Source: Prevotella sp. (GTDB lineage: Bacteria > Bacteroidota > Bacteroidia > Bacteroidales > Bacteroidaceae). Taken from it: a stretch of 47,050 nt of DNA. The notes under the pieces were generated by a model. It did no database searches and was not told the DNA's origin. It saw only the letters and a program-made list of their open reading frames with translations. The position numbers were made by a program, and so were the translations under genes. The stretch is from positions 1 to 47,050 of the forward strand of contig JAFRMM010000088.1 of the NCBI GenBank assembly GCA_017430675.1, written 5' to 3'. Below are positions 15,105 through 23,602 of the stretch, one piece after another (position 1 is the stretch's first letter; each line of letters opens with the position of its first letter).

Positions 15105-16757
15105 TTATCTGCTGATCCAGTTTTCCGGATTAAGTTTGGTGTTGCCCTTCCGCAACTGGAACTGCATCATACCGTCGGAGCCCACCTTGCCTATCGCCTG
15201 GCGGGCAATGACTTTCTGTCCGCGGCTGACACTCACGGAGGCCAGGTCGCAATACACAGACAGATAGTTGCCATGGCGGATGATGACCACCGTCGTGCCG
15301 TAATAGCCGAACACGGCCGTCACCTCACCGTCAAAGATGGAACGCACCTGTGCGCCAGGCTGTCCTTTGATATCAATGCCTTTCTTGTCGAGCGTCACAT
15401 GTCCCTTCACGTCTGTCACGGCATTCGTACCAAAACGGTGTACGATCTGGCAACTTCCCACGACAGGCATGGGCAGACGCCCCTTGTTACTTTCAAAGTT
15501 TCCGTTCAGCAGACGGTCTTCGGAGGATACTGAATAATCCGTTGCCGCCGACTTCTTGGCCTCAGCCACCTCGCGATCGTGGGCTTTCTTCTCCGTAGCG
15601 GCTTTACGTTCTGCTGCCTTACGGGCATTCTCAGCCTCACGAGCCTTCTTTTCCGCAGCAGCCTTCTCGGCAGCACTCTTTCGGGCCGCTGCCTTGGCTT
15701 CAGCCTTAGCCTTCTCCTCCTTGGCCTTGGCTTCCGCAATCTTTCTGGCGTTCTCGCGAGCCGCAGCCTCTGCTGCCGCCTTCTTCTTTGCCAGTTCCTC
15801 TGCCCGTTTCTTGGCGGCAGCCTCAGCCGCCTTCTTCTTCGCTTCTGCCTCCGCACGGGCTTTGGCACGGGCGATCTCCTCGGCTACCATCTTGTCGATC
15901 TGGACATTCAACTCAGCATCCCGTTTTTTCTGCTTATCAATGATGCCCTGGATGGTCTTCTGCTGTTTCTTCAGGGAACTCACCACATTCTGCTGCTCCG
16001 TCTGCTTGCTCTCCAGTGACTTCTTCTCCTGTTCGCCACGGGCGAGCAGGTCGTTCTTCTGTTTCTTCGTGGTCTTCAGTTCCTTGTAAGCCTCTTCTAC
16101 CTGAGCCTGCATCGACTTCACCGCCTCGCCCTGGGCCTGCTGATATGCGGCATACTCACGGACAAAGCGCAGACGGCGGTACATCTGGGAGAGTTTATCC
16201 GCACTGAACACGAACATCACCTTACTCTGGATATTCCTGTTACGGTGCATATACCGCATCGACTTCTGAAAGCGCTGTTTACGCTCTTCAAGTTCCTTTT
16301 CCAGCACCACAAGTTGATCCTGCAACACATGGATATCCCCATCAAGACGGGTGATGTCGTGACGGATGGTGTCAATGACTTTCCGCTTGTCGGCAATCTC
16401 ATTGTTAAGCACCATGAGGTTCTGGAGACGCTTCTTCACGTCAGCCTCATTGGCTTTCAGACGACGCTCCTGTTCCTTGATCTGTTGACGGACCTGCTGC
16501 TGCTCCTTCTTCAGACTACCGACAGTCACGGTAGGCTTCTTGGTGGTCTTCTTGGTTGTTGTGGTTTTCTTGGTCGTTGTCGTCTTCTTAGCCGTCGTCG
16601 TCTTCTTAGCCGTCGTCGTCTTCTTTTGTGTCGTTTGGGTAGTACCACGAGATTTGGTGGTAGTTGCCTTCTTCTGCGTCGCAGCCTTTCTGGTCTGCTG
16701 AGCAGGGACAACTGCCACCAAACAAGTGAAGATACAGAAGACGAGCAGTCTCTTCAT
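15105..16757 (-). CDS. EnvC-like protein with coiled coil and degenerate M23 domain
   Basis: A 550-residue exported protein. It has a signal peptide (MKRLLVFCIFTCLVAVVPAQ), a Lys/Thr low-complexity stretch (about 41-75), long coiled coils (about 80-400, the second half very Ala/Lys/Glu-rich) and a C-terminal M23/LytM-like domain (about 430-550). The active-site His of the HxH motif and the LHFE-type motif are missing: the equivalents read YCDLAS and MMQFQL. This matches EnvC-type factors that activate amidases at the division site rather than cutting peptidoglycan themselves. It is the last gene of the dut-TPR-DUF4292 unit. Confidence 0.87.
   Translation of the reverse strand: MKRLLVFCIFTCLVAVVPAQQTRKAATQKKATTTKSRGTTQTTQKKTTTAKKTTTAKKTTTTKKTTTTKKTTKKPTVTVGSLKKEQQQVRQQIKEQERRLKANEADVKKRLQNLMVLNNEIADKRKVIDTIRHDITRLDGDIHVLQDQLVVLEKELEERKQRFQKSMRYMHRNRNIQSKVMFVFSADKLSQMYRRLRFVREYAAYQQAQGEAVKSMQAQVEEAYKELKTTKKQKNDLLARGEQEKKSLESKQTEQQNVVSSLKKQQKTIQGIIDKQKKRDAELNVQIDKMVAEEIARAKARAEAEAKKKAAEAAAKKRAEELAKKKAAAEAAARENARKIAEAKAKEEKAKAEAKAAARKSAAEKAAAEKKAREAENARKAAERKAATEKKAHDREVAEAKKSAATDYSVSSEDRLLNGNFESNKGRLPMPVVGSCQIVHRFGTNAVTDVKGHVTLDKKGIDIKGQPGAQVRSIFDGEVTAVFGYYGTTVVIIRHGNYLSVYCDLASVSVSRGQKVIARQAIGKVGSDGMMQFQLRKGNTKLNPENWISR
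16536..16625 (-). repeat. In-frame Lys/Thr-coding tandem repeat in the EnvC-like gene
   Basis: Encodes alternating KKTTTA and KKTTTT units (residues about 45-74). On the plus strand a unit of about 18 bases containing TTCTTAGCCGTCGTCG is repeated almost exactly. Such a run can vary in copy number by slippage and would change the length of a flexible periplasmic linker next to the signal peptide. Confidence 0.7.
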
Positions 16758-16774
16758 CTACAACTTTAGATGTA

Positions 16775-17632
16775 TTACAGTGCCATGAAACGACGGAGAA
16801 TCTCATCCACGGTCACCTCGCGGTATTTGTTTGAGATTTCCGTACGGGTTTCCCATTCCGTCTCCGCACCAATATAGTTCAGGGTCATTCCCAACTTCAC
16901 TTCCTTCTCGGGTGTCGTCAGGGAGATGGCATGCTTCTTGGGGAACATGGTCTTGTTCAGTGTCTCAAACTGGTCATAGTCCCAGTTCAACTGTGTATTG
17001 CCATTGAAACGGTCTTTGTACAGGATATTGGCCATGCGTATGAGGGCTGTTTCTTTGCTCACCAGCCAACTGTAGTCCATCTTTCCGTCTTCCAGACTGA
17101 GAATCATGTCATCCCCGCTCTCAATAACGCCATAGGCAGCGGATGAGGTCATTGTCTGTTTTTCTGGAGATGTCTGGTTTGGCCTGAACAGTTCATTCCA
17201 GAAGAGAGCCTGAATCGTATTGAAGTTCAAGCCGCTGTTGCGAAGGAAATCCACAGACATCCACGGTGCCTTCAGGTACTGCTTATTGATAAGGTCCATG
17301 ATGAGCACATAATCCTGAGTCATCTCGATGCGGCCAGCCTCCACAAATCCGAAGGCCATCAGTTGCAGACGGATCACGTCATCGCGCTTCATCTTCAGGT
17401 TTCCTGTCAGAGTCAGTTTCTGCGGTCCTACCTCAACGGAGAACTTCACCTTGGAGGTCATAAACTTCGCAGTCTGCGCATTGTTCTTTACACTTGAAAG
17501 TAAATCCTCTTTGCTCCTTACCTCCGAAGTCATTTTCACTGGTGTCGAAGCCACTTTCTTGTGGGAGCCACAAGAGACAAGCACTAACGGCAGTGCCAAT
17601 ACAGAAAATCTTACAATACTAAGCCATTTCAT
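16775..17632 (-). CDS. DUF4292 lipoprotein
   Basis: A 285-residue lipoprotein of the Bacteroidetes-specific DUF4292 family. The lipobox LVSC places the lipidated Cys at residue 21. The mature part is beta-rich, with short strands such as VEVGPQKLTLTGNLKMKRDD (about 66-85), resembling the LolB/LppX-like fold thought to bind hydrophobic ligands. Its function is not established. The start overlaps the stop of the TPR gene by 4 bases, and the EnvC-like gene follows after 17 bases. A role in outer-membrane lipid or lipoprotein handling is inference from fold and position. Confidence 0.85.
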   Translation of the reverse strand: MKWLSIVRFSVLALPLVLVSCGSHKKVASTPVKMTSEVRSKEDLLSSVKNNAQTAKFMTSKVKFSVEVGPQKLTLTGNLKMKRDDVIRLQLMAFGFVEAGRIEMTQDYVLIMDLINKQYLKAPWMSVDFLRNSGLNFNTIQALFWNELFRPNQTSPEKQTMTSSAAYGVIESGDDMILSLEDGKMDYSWLVSKETALIRMANILYKDRFNGNTQLNWDYDQFETLNKTMFPKKHAISLTTPEKEVKLGMTLNYIGAETEWETRTEISNKYREVTVDEILRRFMAL

Positions 17633-19344
17633 TCTTTCAAATATTTTTTTAGTTTGATTTTTCTAAACAACAACTGATTCTCAGGTTTCTTTTGCTGAGC
17701 ATCACGCCAGAGAGAAAGCGCGCGGTCCATATCCTTGTTCAGGGCATAGATATCCCCCGCATGCTCGACAATCACTTCATTGCCCAGTGAATCCTCCATA
17801 TTCTGCAGGGCCTGGTCAATATATATCTTTGCCTCAGCATACCTCTCCTGCATGAAGAGAATCCAGGCGTATGTATCCAGATAGGTTGCATTCTTGGGTT
17901 CCGCCTTCACGGTCCTGTAACTCATCTCCTCGGCCTCATTCAGCCGCTCGCCCCGTTCGCTGAGGTAATAGGCATAGTTGTTCAGACAGCCGATATTATC
18001 ATCCTTCCACTGGAGGCAGGAGTCGTAGGCGGCAAAGGCTTCCTCTGCCATGCCTTTCTGGTGGAGGATATCGCCCATCACGGCATAGAAGTCGGAAACA
18101 ATCTCTGGATTACTGTCGTCATTGATGACTCCAATGCCGTTCTGGAACGCCGACAGGGCCTGATCCAGACTGTCGCGCTTGTAATAGGCGATGCCTTGAT
18201 AGTAGTAGAAAGCCATCTCGTCAGGATTATACTGTCGAGCCTCCTGACAGAGTGTAATCACACGGTCGAGGTCATCCGCCTCCCAGGCATATCCCACCAA
18301 TTGCAGACGGGCACCCGCATGATCCGGGGAAATCGTCAGCACCCTCTCCAGCACTCTGGCGATACTATCCTTCGGCATCTGCTTGGAGTTCATATAAGAG
18401 GCACAAAGGATGGCCATCTCCGCATTGGTCTGCGGCTGTGCAAGCATTTTTTTGAAAAGGGTCAGTACGCGGGTGCTGTCACCGCCCTGATTCTCACTGG
18501 CGGTCACCTCCTGCCGCAGCAGATGGATCTTCTCTTCGGAAGTAGCGTTCCTGCTGAGCAGCACCCGCTCCGTCAGAGAGTCGGCCACAGCCCAGTTTCC
18601 CTGCGACTGATGGTAGGTGCGCAGCGACATCAGCACCCTGTTGTTATCGGGCTCCTGTCCCAGCACCTTCTCATAGACTGCCAGGGCTTTCTTCGTCTGG
18701 TCGTTCATCATCAGGGCATCCCCGTACATGGCCAGACAGTTCAGGTCGTTAGGGAACTGCTTGGCCAGCGACTCCATCTCCGCGATGGCAGCCTTCTTGT
18801 TACCCATGCGACTGTATATCTCACTTTTTGCCAGCGAGAGCCGCTCACTCTTTCCGTCTATCTGCTCCAATTGCTCCAAGATGCCGATGGCATGCTTATA
18901 GTCTTCCACCTGCTGATAGAGTTGGAACAACATCTCCAATAAGTCCTCATGCTCCTTGTTACGTTCATAGATGCCTTCTAAGACAGGAATGGCACTCGCA
19001 TAGTCCTGCTGTTGAATATAAGCATGAGCCAGAGTCTCCATATAGGTCTCGTTGTCAGGATTCAGGGCAGCGGCACGCTTCACGCACTCCGTCGCTTTCT
19101 CGGTATTCCGCAGGGCAGCATAATACTGGGCGAGGAAATAATAGACCTCAGGGGCATCCGGGTTGATCTCCTGACAATGGCGCAGGAGGTCAAAGGCCGC
19201 GTCGTTGTTTCCTTTCTGCCGCTGCACCATTGCCTCCATGAAGAATTGGTCGTAGGTCCTTGGGTCTAAAGTTGATACGTCCTGAGCACTGGCCAGTCCC
19301 AAACCAGCCAATGTCCAAAACATCATGAACAATCTGCGTATCAT
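17629..19344 (-). CDS. Tetratricopeptide-repeat protein (exported)
   Basis: About 571 residues with a cleavable signal peptide (MIRRLFMMFWTLAGLGLASA). Roughly a dozen TPR-type helical pairs cover the rest, for example PEVYYFLAQYYAALRNTEKA and ENQLLFRKIKLKKYL at the end. It is probably a periplasmic or surface scaffold. ATG 19344 is preferred over an in-frame TTG 15 bases upstream because it starts the signal peptide directly. It is the middle gene of the conserved dut-TPR-DUF4292-EnvC-like set; specific partners are unknown. Confidence 0.88.
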   Translation of the reverse strand: MIRRLFMMFWTLAGLGLASAQDVSTLDPRTYDQFFMEAMVQRQKGNNDAAFDLLRHCQEINPDAPEVYYFLAQYYAALRNTEKATECVKRAAALNPDNETYMETLAHAYIQQQDYASAIPVLEGIYERNKEHEDLLEMLFQLYQQVEDYKHAIGILEQLEQIDGKSERLSLAKSEIYSRMGNKKAAIAEMESLAKQFPNDLNCLAMYGDALMMNDQTKKALAVYEKVLGQEPDNNRVLMSLRTYHQSQGNWAVADSLTERVLLSRNATSEEKIHLLRQEVTASENQGGDSTRVLTLFKKMLAQPQTNAEMAILCASYMNSKQMPKDSIARVLERVLTISPDHAGARLQLVGYAWEADDLDRVITLCQEARQYNPDEMAFYYYQGIAYYKRDSLDQALSAFQNGIGVINDDSNPEIVSDFYAVMGDILHQKGMAEEAFAAYDSCLQWKDDNIGCLNNYAYYLSERGERLNEAEEMSYRTVKAEPKNATYLDTYAWILFMQERYAEAKIYIDQALQNMEDSLGNEVIVEHAGDIYALNKDMDRALSLWRDAQQKKPENQLLFRKIKLKKYLKE

Positions 19345-19365
19345 GTAATCAACTATCAACTTAAA

Positions 19366-19803
19366 CTACTTCACTCCCGTATGCCCATAGCCGCCTTCGC
19401 CGCGTTCTGTCTCGTCAAGCACTTCCACAGGGATGAATGCACCTTGTTCATGACGGGCAATCACCATCTGGGCAATACGCTCGCCATCCTCCACGACAAA
19501 CGTCTCTTGCGACAGGTTGATCAGCACTACACCGATCTCACCCCTGTAATCCGCATCGATCGTGCCTGGCGTATTCAACACCGTGATGCCCTTCTTCAGA
19601 GCCAGTCCGCTACGGGGTCTCACCTGTGCCTCATAGCCCACAGGCAACGAGATATGCAGTCCTGTAGGAATCAGTCTGCGCTCCATCGGCTTCAGTTCGA
19701 CAGGCGCATCCAGATTGGCACGCAGATCCATGCCAGCACTCTGTTCTGTGGCATACTGTGGCAAAGGCTGATGACCTTTGTTAACGACTTTTATTTCTAT
19801 CAT
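19366..19803 (-). CDS. dut: dUTP diphosphatase
   Basis: A 145-residue trimeric dUTPase that hydrolyses dUTP to dUMP, keeping uracil out of DNA and supplying dTMP synthesis. All five motifs are visible: AGMDLRA (I), PRSGLALK (II), [10 protein letters not shown] (III), GERIAQMV (IV) and the C-terminal [10 protein letters not shown] (V). ATG 19803 (MIEIKVV) fits the family length; an upstream in-frame TTG would reach into the promoter. It is divergent from dgt, another dNTP-pool enzyme. Confidence 0.95.
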   Translation of the reverse strand: MIEIKVVNKGHQPLPQYATEQSAGMDLRANLDAPVELKPMERRLIPTGLHISLPVGYEAQVRPRSGLALKKGITVLNTPGTIDADYRGEIGVVLINLSQETFVVEDGERIAQMVIARHEQGAFIPVEVLDETERGEGGYGHTGVK

Positions 19804-19830
19804 TCCGATTAAATTCCCATTAAACAATGT

Positions 19831-19839
19831 GCAAAATTA
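19831..19839 (-). promoter_or_regulatory. -7 box for the dut operon
   Basis: On the minus strand TAATTTTGC matches TAnnTTTGC, 27 bases upstream of the dut ATG. It should drive dut, the TPR gene, the DUF4292 gene and the EnvC-like gene. Confidence 0.7.
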
Positions 19840-19902
19840 ATGATTTCTCTTCAAACAGCCACATTTTTCCGTAAAAAATGTAGTTTTTTAGGTGAAATTC
19901 AT

Positions 19903-19911
19903 TACTTTTGC
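19903..19911 (+). promoter_or_regulatory. -7 box for dgt
   Basis: TACTTTTGC matches TAnnTTTGC. Only nine bases separate it from the dgt ATG at 19921, so the transcript would have a leader of a few bases at most. Confidence 0.7.
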
Positions 19912-19920
19912 ACTTTAGTT

Positions 19921-21261
19921 ATGATGAATTGGCAGCAACTTATCTCAAACAAACGGCTCGGACAGGAGCACCGCCACCCCGAGCGTCATGATGACCGCAC
20001 GGAGTTCAAACGCGACTATGACCGTCTGATTTTCTCCGCTCCTTTCCGTCGATTGCAGAACAAGACGCAGGTTTTCCCGCTCCCTGGCAGCATCTTCGTA
20101 CACAACCGCCTGACGCACTCACTGGAGGTAGCCAGCGTTGGCATGTCGCTGGGCAATGACGTGGCCCGACAACTGACCAAGAGACATCCCGAACTGAAGG
20201 ACACGCTCTTCCAGGAGATCGGACAGATCGTCGCCACCGCCTGTCTGGCCCACGACTTAGGAAATCCTCCTTTCGGCCACAGTGGTGAAAAGTCCATTCA
20301 GGCCTTCTTCACCGAAGGAGTTGGAAGCCAGTTACAACGCGAGGTAAGCCCCCAGTTCTGGAGCGATATCACCCATTTCGAGGGCAATGCCAACGCCTTC
20401 CGCCTATTGACTCACCAGTTCCGGGGCCGTCGCACTGGCGGTTTTGTCATGACTTATTCCACGCTAGCCAGCATCGTCAAATACCCGTTCTCTTCCACTG
20501 CCTCTGGCAAGAAGGGAAAGTTCGGCTTCTTCGAGACAGAAAAGGACAACTACCGCCGCATCGCCGAAGAACTCGGTATAATATGCCAGTCTAATATTGG
20601 CGAACCACTCAAATACGCACGTCATCCACTGGTCTATCTCGTGGAGGCTGCCGATGATATCTGCTACGAGATCATGGACATCGAGGATGCTCACAAACTT
20701 AAAATAATTTCATACGAAGAGACCATGAAACTTCTGCTGGGTTTCTTCGACGAGGAGAACCAGCAACATATCCAGCAGCGTCTCATCGAGGAAGGCGTTA
20801 CCGATGACAACGAAAAGGTGGTCTATCTGCGCGCCTGTGTCATTGGCAAACTGGAAAACGAATGTGTACGTGTCTTCGTGGAACATGAGGACGACATCCT
20901 AAGCGGCACGTTCCAGGGCAGCCTCATTGACCATATCAGCGCCTTGCAACAGGAGGCTTACCAGCACTGCATCCAGTTCTCCGTCAGCCGCATCTACAAG
21001 AGCCGTCCTGTGATCGACGTAGAACTCTCCGGCTATCAGATCATGCAGACATTGTTGGAGAAATTCATTGAAGCAGCCGTCCATTCGGACCGTTTCTACT
21101 CCAAGCACCTCATCAGCCGCGTGTCGAGTCAATATGACATCAGCGCACCCGATCTCGAGACCCGTCTCATGGCCGTCATCGACTATATCAGCGGCATGAC
21201 GGATATCTATGCCCTCGAGGTCTATCAGAAGATCAGCGGTATCTCACTGCCCATTGTCTAA
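19921..21261 (+). CDS. dgt: dGTP triphosphohydrolase (HD family)
   Basis: A 446-residue HD-domain dNTPase that releases triphosphate from dGTP or other dNTPs. Family signatures: FSAPFRRLQNKTQV (about 39-52), HSLEVASVG (the first metal His), CLAHDLGNPPFGHSGE (the HD pair) and DDICYEIMDIEDAHK (the last metal Asp). The length fits the bacterial dGTPase subgroup. The ATG at 19921 lies just behind the promoter; a second ATG at 19924 is equally usable. It is head-to-head with dut. Its stop overlaps the convergent yitT stop by 3 bases. Confidence 0.93.
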   Translation: MMNWQQLISNKRLGQEHRHPERHDDRTEFKRDYDRLIFSAPFRRLQNKTQVFPLPGSIFVHNRLTHSLEVASVGMSLGNDVARQLTKRHPELKDTLFQEIGQIVATACLAHDLGNPPFGHSGEKSIQAFFTEGVGSQLQREVSPQFWSDITHFEGNANAFRLLTHQFRGRRTGGFVMTYSTLASIVKYPFSSTASGKKGKFGFFETEKDNYRRIAEELGIICQSNIGEPLKYARHPLVYLVEAADDICYEIMDIEDAHKLKIISYEETMKLLLGFFDEENQQHIQQRLIEEGVTDDNEKVVYLRACVIGKLENECVRVFVEHEDDILSGTFQGSLIDHISALQQEAYQHCIQFSVSRIYKSRPVIDVELSGYQIMQTLLEKFIEAAVHSDRFYSKHLISRVSSQYDISAPDLETRLMAVIDYISGMTDIYALEVYQKISGISLPIV

Positions 21262-22166
21262 AGTAGCGTCTTCTTTGTCTTCTTAGAAGAAACCTTGAAG
21301 TGATCGAAGCCCTCGCCATAGACACCGATGACGGCACTCTGCGAGACAAAAGCATGTGGATCAATATCGTTAATGATACGGAAGATGAGTTCACTCTGGC
21401 GGCGCTTGGCTAATACGAACAACATCTTCACATCCTTGCCCGAGTAAAAACCCTGGGCATCGATGACCGTACAGCCGCGATGGGGCTCACGGTTAATACG
21501 TTCGCCAATTTCCTTGTACTTGTCAGAGATGATAAAGAACTGCACGGAACTTCTTCGACTGTTCACAACCTGATCGATACAGAAAGCCGTCACATAGAGA
21601 ACCACATAGCCATAGATCACTTTCTCCCAGTCCTTTAATACCAGATATGACGAAGTGATAATGATGACATCACAGATCAGAATCACCCGCCCAAGGGAGA
21701 TGTCACGGTATTTGTTGACAATGGCCGCAATGATGTCCGTACCTCCCGTAGAGCCATTTGATGCCAAGCCAAGACCCACACCTGAGCCACAGAACACGGC
21801 ACCGATGATGGAAGCCATGAAAGGCTCGTCGTGAAGCAGATGGCCATGATAGTTGGCATTGACACAGGTCGTGGCGATGGTCAGAACCATCACAGCATAG
21901 ATGGTCTTCACACAGAACTTCCAACCCAGAATCCTCAGGGCAGTTATCAGGAGGATGGCATTGATGCCGAAGTATGTCCACTGCACAGGGATGCCCACAC
22001 TCCAAAAAACGATGGACGAGATACCAGGCACACCGCCTGTGGTAATATTGTTGGGCAGCAGGAAGATATTCCATCCAATACAATACGACATCATGGCGAT
22101 AAAGATCGTCACATAGTCGCGCAATTCCGTCAGGAACGTAGTCTTTGATACTCCTATAATTGGCAT
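21258..22166 (-). CDS. YitT-family membrane protein (DUF161/DUF2179)
   Basis: A 302-residue inner-membrane protein. Five or six helices come first, containing the family signatures NIFLLPNNITTGGVPGIS (about 35-52) and SNGSTGGTDIIA (about 148-159). A soluble C-terminal DUF2179 domain follows (about 215-290, including VIDAQGFYSGKDVKMLFV). The function is unknown; the soluble domain is fold-related to small ligand-binding regulators. ATG 22166 (MPIIGVSKTT) was chosen because it follows a -7 box; the longer upstream frame overlaps miaB and is not credible. Confidence 0.87.
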   Translation of the reverse strand: MPIIGVSKTTFLTELRDYVTIFIAMMSYCIGWNIFLLPNNITTGGVPGISSIVFWSVGIPVQWTYFGINAILLITALRILGWKFCVKTIYAVMVLTIATTCVNANYHGHLLHDEPFMASIIGAVFCGSGVGLGLASNGSTGGTDIIAAIVNKYRDISLGRVILICDVIIITSSYLVLKDWEKVIYGYVVLYVTAFCIDQVVNSRRSSVQFFIISDKYKEIGERINREPHRGCTVIDAQGFYSGKDVKMLFVLAKRRQSELIFRIINDIDPHAFVSQSAVIGVYGEGFDHFKVSSKKTKKTLL

Positions 22167-22183
22167 TTTCCTTGAATTTGGGT

Positions 22184-22192
22184 GCAAAAGTA
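22184..22192 (-). promoter_or_regulatory. -7 box for yitT
   Basis: On the minus strand TACTTTTGC matches TAnnTTTGC, 17 bases before the ATG. Between this and the divergent miaB promoter lies the 12-bp perfect palindrome ATTATGCATAAT (22218-22229). Confidence 0.65.
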
Positions 22193-22236
22193 CTAAATAA
22201 ATCCTAATTAACCATCCATTATGCATAATAATTTTG

Positions 22237-22245
22237 TAATTTTGC
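22237..22245 (+). promoter_or_regulatory. -7 box for the miaB operon
   Basis: TAATTTTGC matches TAnnTTTGC and ends seven bases before the miaB ATG at 22253, implying a leaderless or near-leaderless transcript. Confidence 0.65.
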
Positions 22246-22252
22246 AGCCAGA

Positions 22253-23602
22253 ATGAAGAAACTGTATATAGAGACATACGGCTGCCAGATGAATGTGGCA
22301 GACTCGGAGGTGGTGGCCTCCGTGATGCAGATGGCAGGCTACGAGACAACGGAGAACATGGAAGAGGCAGATGCCGTCTTCCTGAACACTTGTAGCGTGA
22401 GGGACAATGCCGAGCAGAAAATCTTCCACCGTTTAGAGGCACTTGACGCTGAGCGCCGTAGAAGGCTGAAGACGACAAATACCCCGTTAATCATCGGCGT
22501 ATTAGGCTGTATGGCGGAAAGGGCCCAGCAAGATTTGTTAGAGAACCACCACTGCGACCTCGTGGCAGGACCTGATACCTACCTCTCACTGCCAGATCTC
22601 ATCGCACAGGCAGAGACGGGCCATAAGGCCATGAACATCGAACTCTCAACGAGCGAGACCTATAAAGATGTGATACCACAGCGTATTGGCTTGGGCCATA
22701 AGATCGGAGGCTTTGTGAGCATCATGCGTGGCTGTAATAATTTCTGTCACTATTGCATCGTACCCTACACCCGAGGCCGTGAGCGGAGCCGCGACGTAGA
22801 GAGCATCTTAAGAGAAGTACGCGACCTGAGGGACAAGGGCTATAAGGAGGTGACGCTCCTCGGACAGAATGTAAACTCCTATCACATAGAAGACCCAGGA
22901 TCCCTAGGACATCTTGGATCCCTAGATTTTCCTAATCTTCTTCGCCGCGTGGCGGAGGAAGTACCAACTATGCGAGTACGCTTCACCACCTCGCACCCGA
23001 AGGACATGAGCGACGAGACGTTGCGCGTGATTGCCGAGATGTCGAATGTCTGCAAGCATATCCACCTGCCCGTGCAGAGCGGCAGTGACCGTATCCTGAA
23101 ACTGATGAACCGCAAATACACCCGCGAGTGGTATCTGGACCGTGTCAATGCCATCCGCCGCATCATCCCCGACTGCGGACTCTCTACGGACATCTTCGTG
23201 GGCTACTGCTCTGAGACGGAGGAAGACCACCAGTTGTCGCTCTCGCTGATGCGTGAGGTGGGCTACGACTCCGCCTTTATGTTCAAATACTCGGAGCGCC
23301 CAGGGACTTACGCCTCGAAACACCTGCCCGACGATGTGCCTGAGGAGGTGAAGATCCGCCGCCTAAACGAACTCATCGCCCTGCAGACGGAGATGTCGGC
23401 CATCCAGAACAAGAAAGACGAGGGTCATGAGTTCAATGTGCTTGTGGAGGGTTTCTCCAAGCGCAGCCGTGAGCAACTCTGCGGACGCACGGAGCAGAAC
23501 AAAATGGCGGTCTTCGATAAGAACGGCCATCATATTGGCGACACCATCCGCATCAGGATCACAGGTTCAACAAGTGCAACCTTATTTGGAGAAGAAGTAT
23601 GA
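22253..23602 (+). CDS. miaB: tRNA-2-methylthio-N6-dimethylallyladenosine synthase MiaB
   Basis: A radical-SAM methylthiotransferase that converts i6A37 to ms2i6A37 in tRNA. The 449 residues have the UPF0004 domain first (ETYGCQMNVADSE, 5-17, with the auxiliary cluster cysteines at about 10, 46 and 80). The radical-SAM cluster motif RGCNNFCHYC follows (about 159-168), then a C-terminal TRAM domain. A short insertion (GSLGHLGSL, residues about 217-225) encoded by 9-bp repeats sits in the loop after QNVNSYHIED, where relatives are variable. It overlaps the next gene by 4 bases (ATGA). Confidence 0.95.
   Translation: MKKLYIETYGCQMNVADSEVVASVMQMAGYETTENMEEADAVFLNTCSVRDNAEQKIFHRLEALDAERRRRLKTTNTPLIIGVLGCMAERAQQDLLENHHCDLVAGPDTYLSLPDLIAQAETGHKAMNIELSTSETYKDVIPQRIGLGHKIGGFVSIMRGCNNFCHYCIVPYTRGRERSRDVESILREVRDLRDKGYKEVTLLGQNVNSYHIEDPGSLGHLGSLDFPNLLRRVAEEVPTMRVRFTTSHPKDMSDETLRVIAEMSNVCKHIHLPVQSGSDRILKLMNRKYTREWYLDRVNAIRRIIPDCGLSTDIFVGYCSETEEDHQLSLSLMREVGYDSAFMFKYSERPGTYASKHLPDDVPEEVKIRRLNELIALQTEMSAIQNKKDEGHEFNVLVEGFSKRSREQLCGRTEQNKMAVFDKNGHHIGDTIRIRITGSTSATLFGEEV
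22898..22927 (+). repeat. 9-bp repeat insertion inside miaB
   Basis: GGATCCCTAG occurs at 22898-22907 and again at 22916-22925, 18 bases apart, inside the miaB frame. Read on the minus strand, the units belong to the same ATCCTAGGG family as 28065-28109. The unit is three codons long, so copy-number change keeps the frame. Confidence 0.75.

Noticed and set aside
22218..22229. ATTATGCATAAT palindrome between the yitT and miaB promoters
   Set aside because: A 12-bp palindrome in AT-rich DNA is not rare enough to claim an operator; kept only as a note in the promoter entry.
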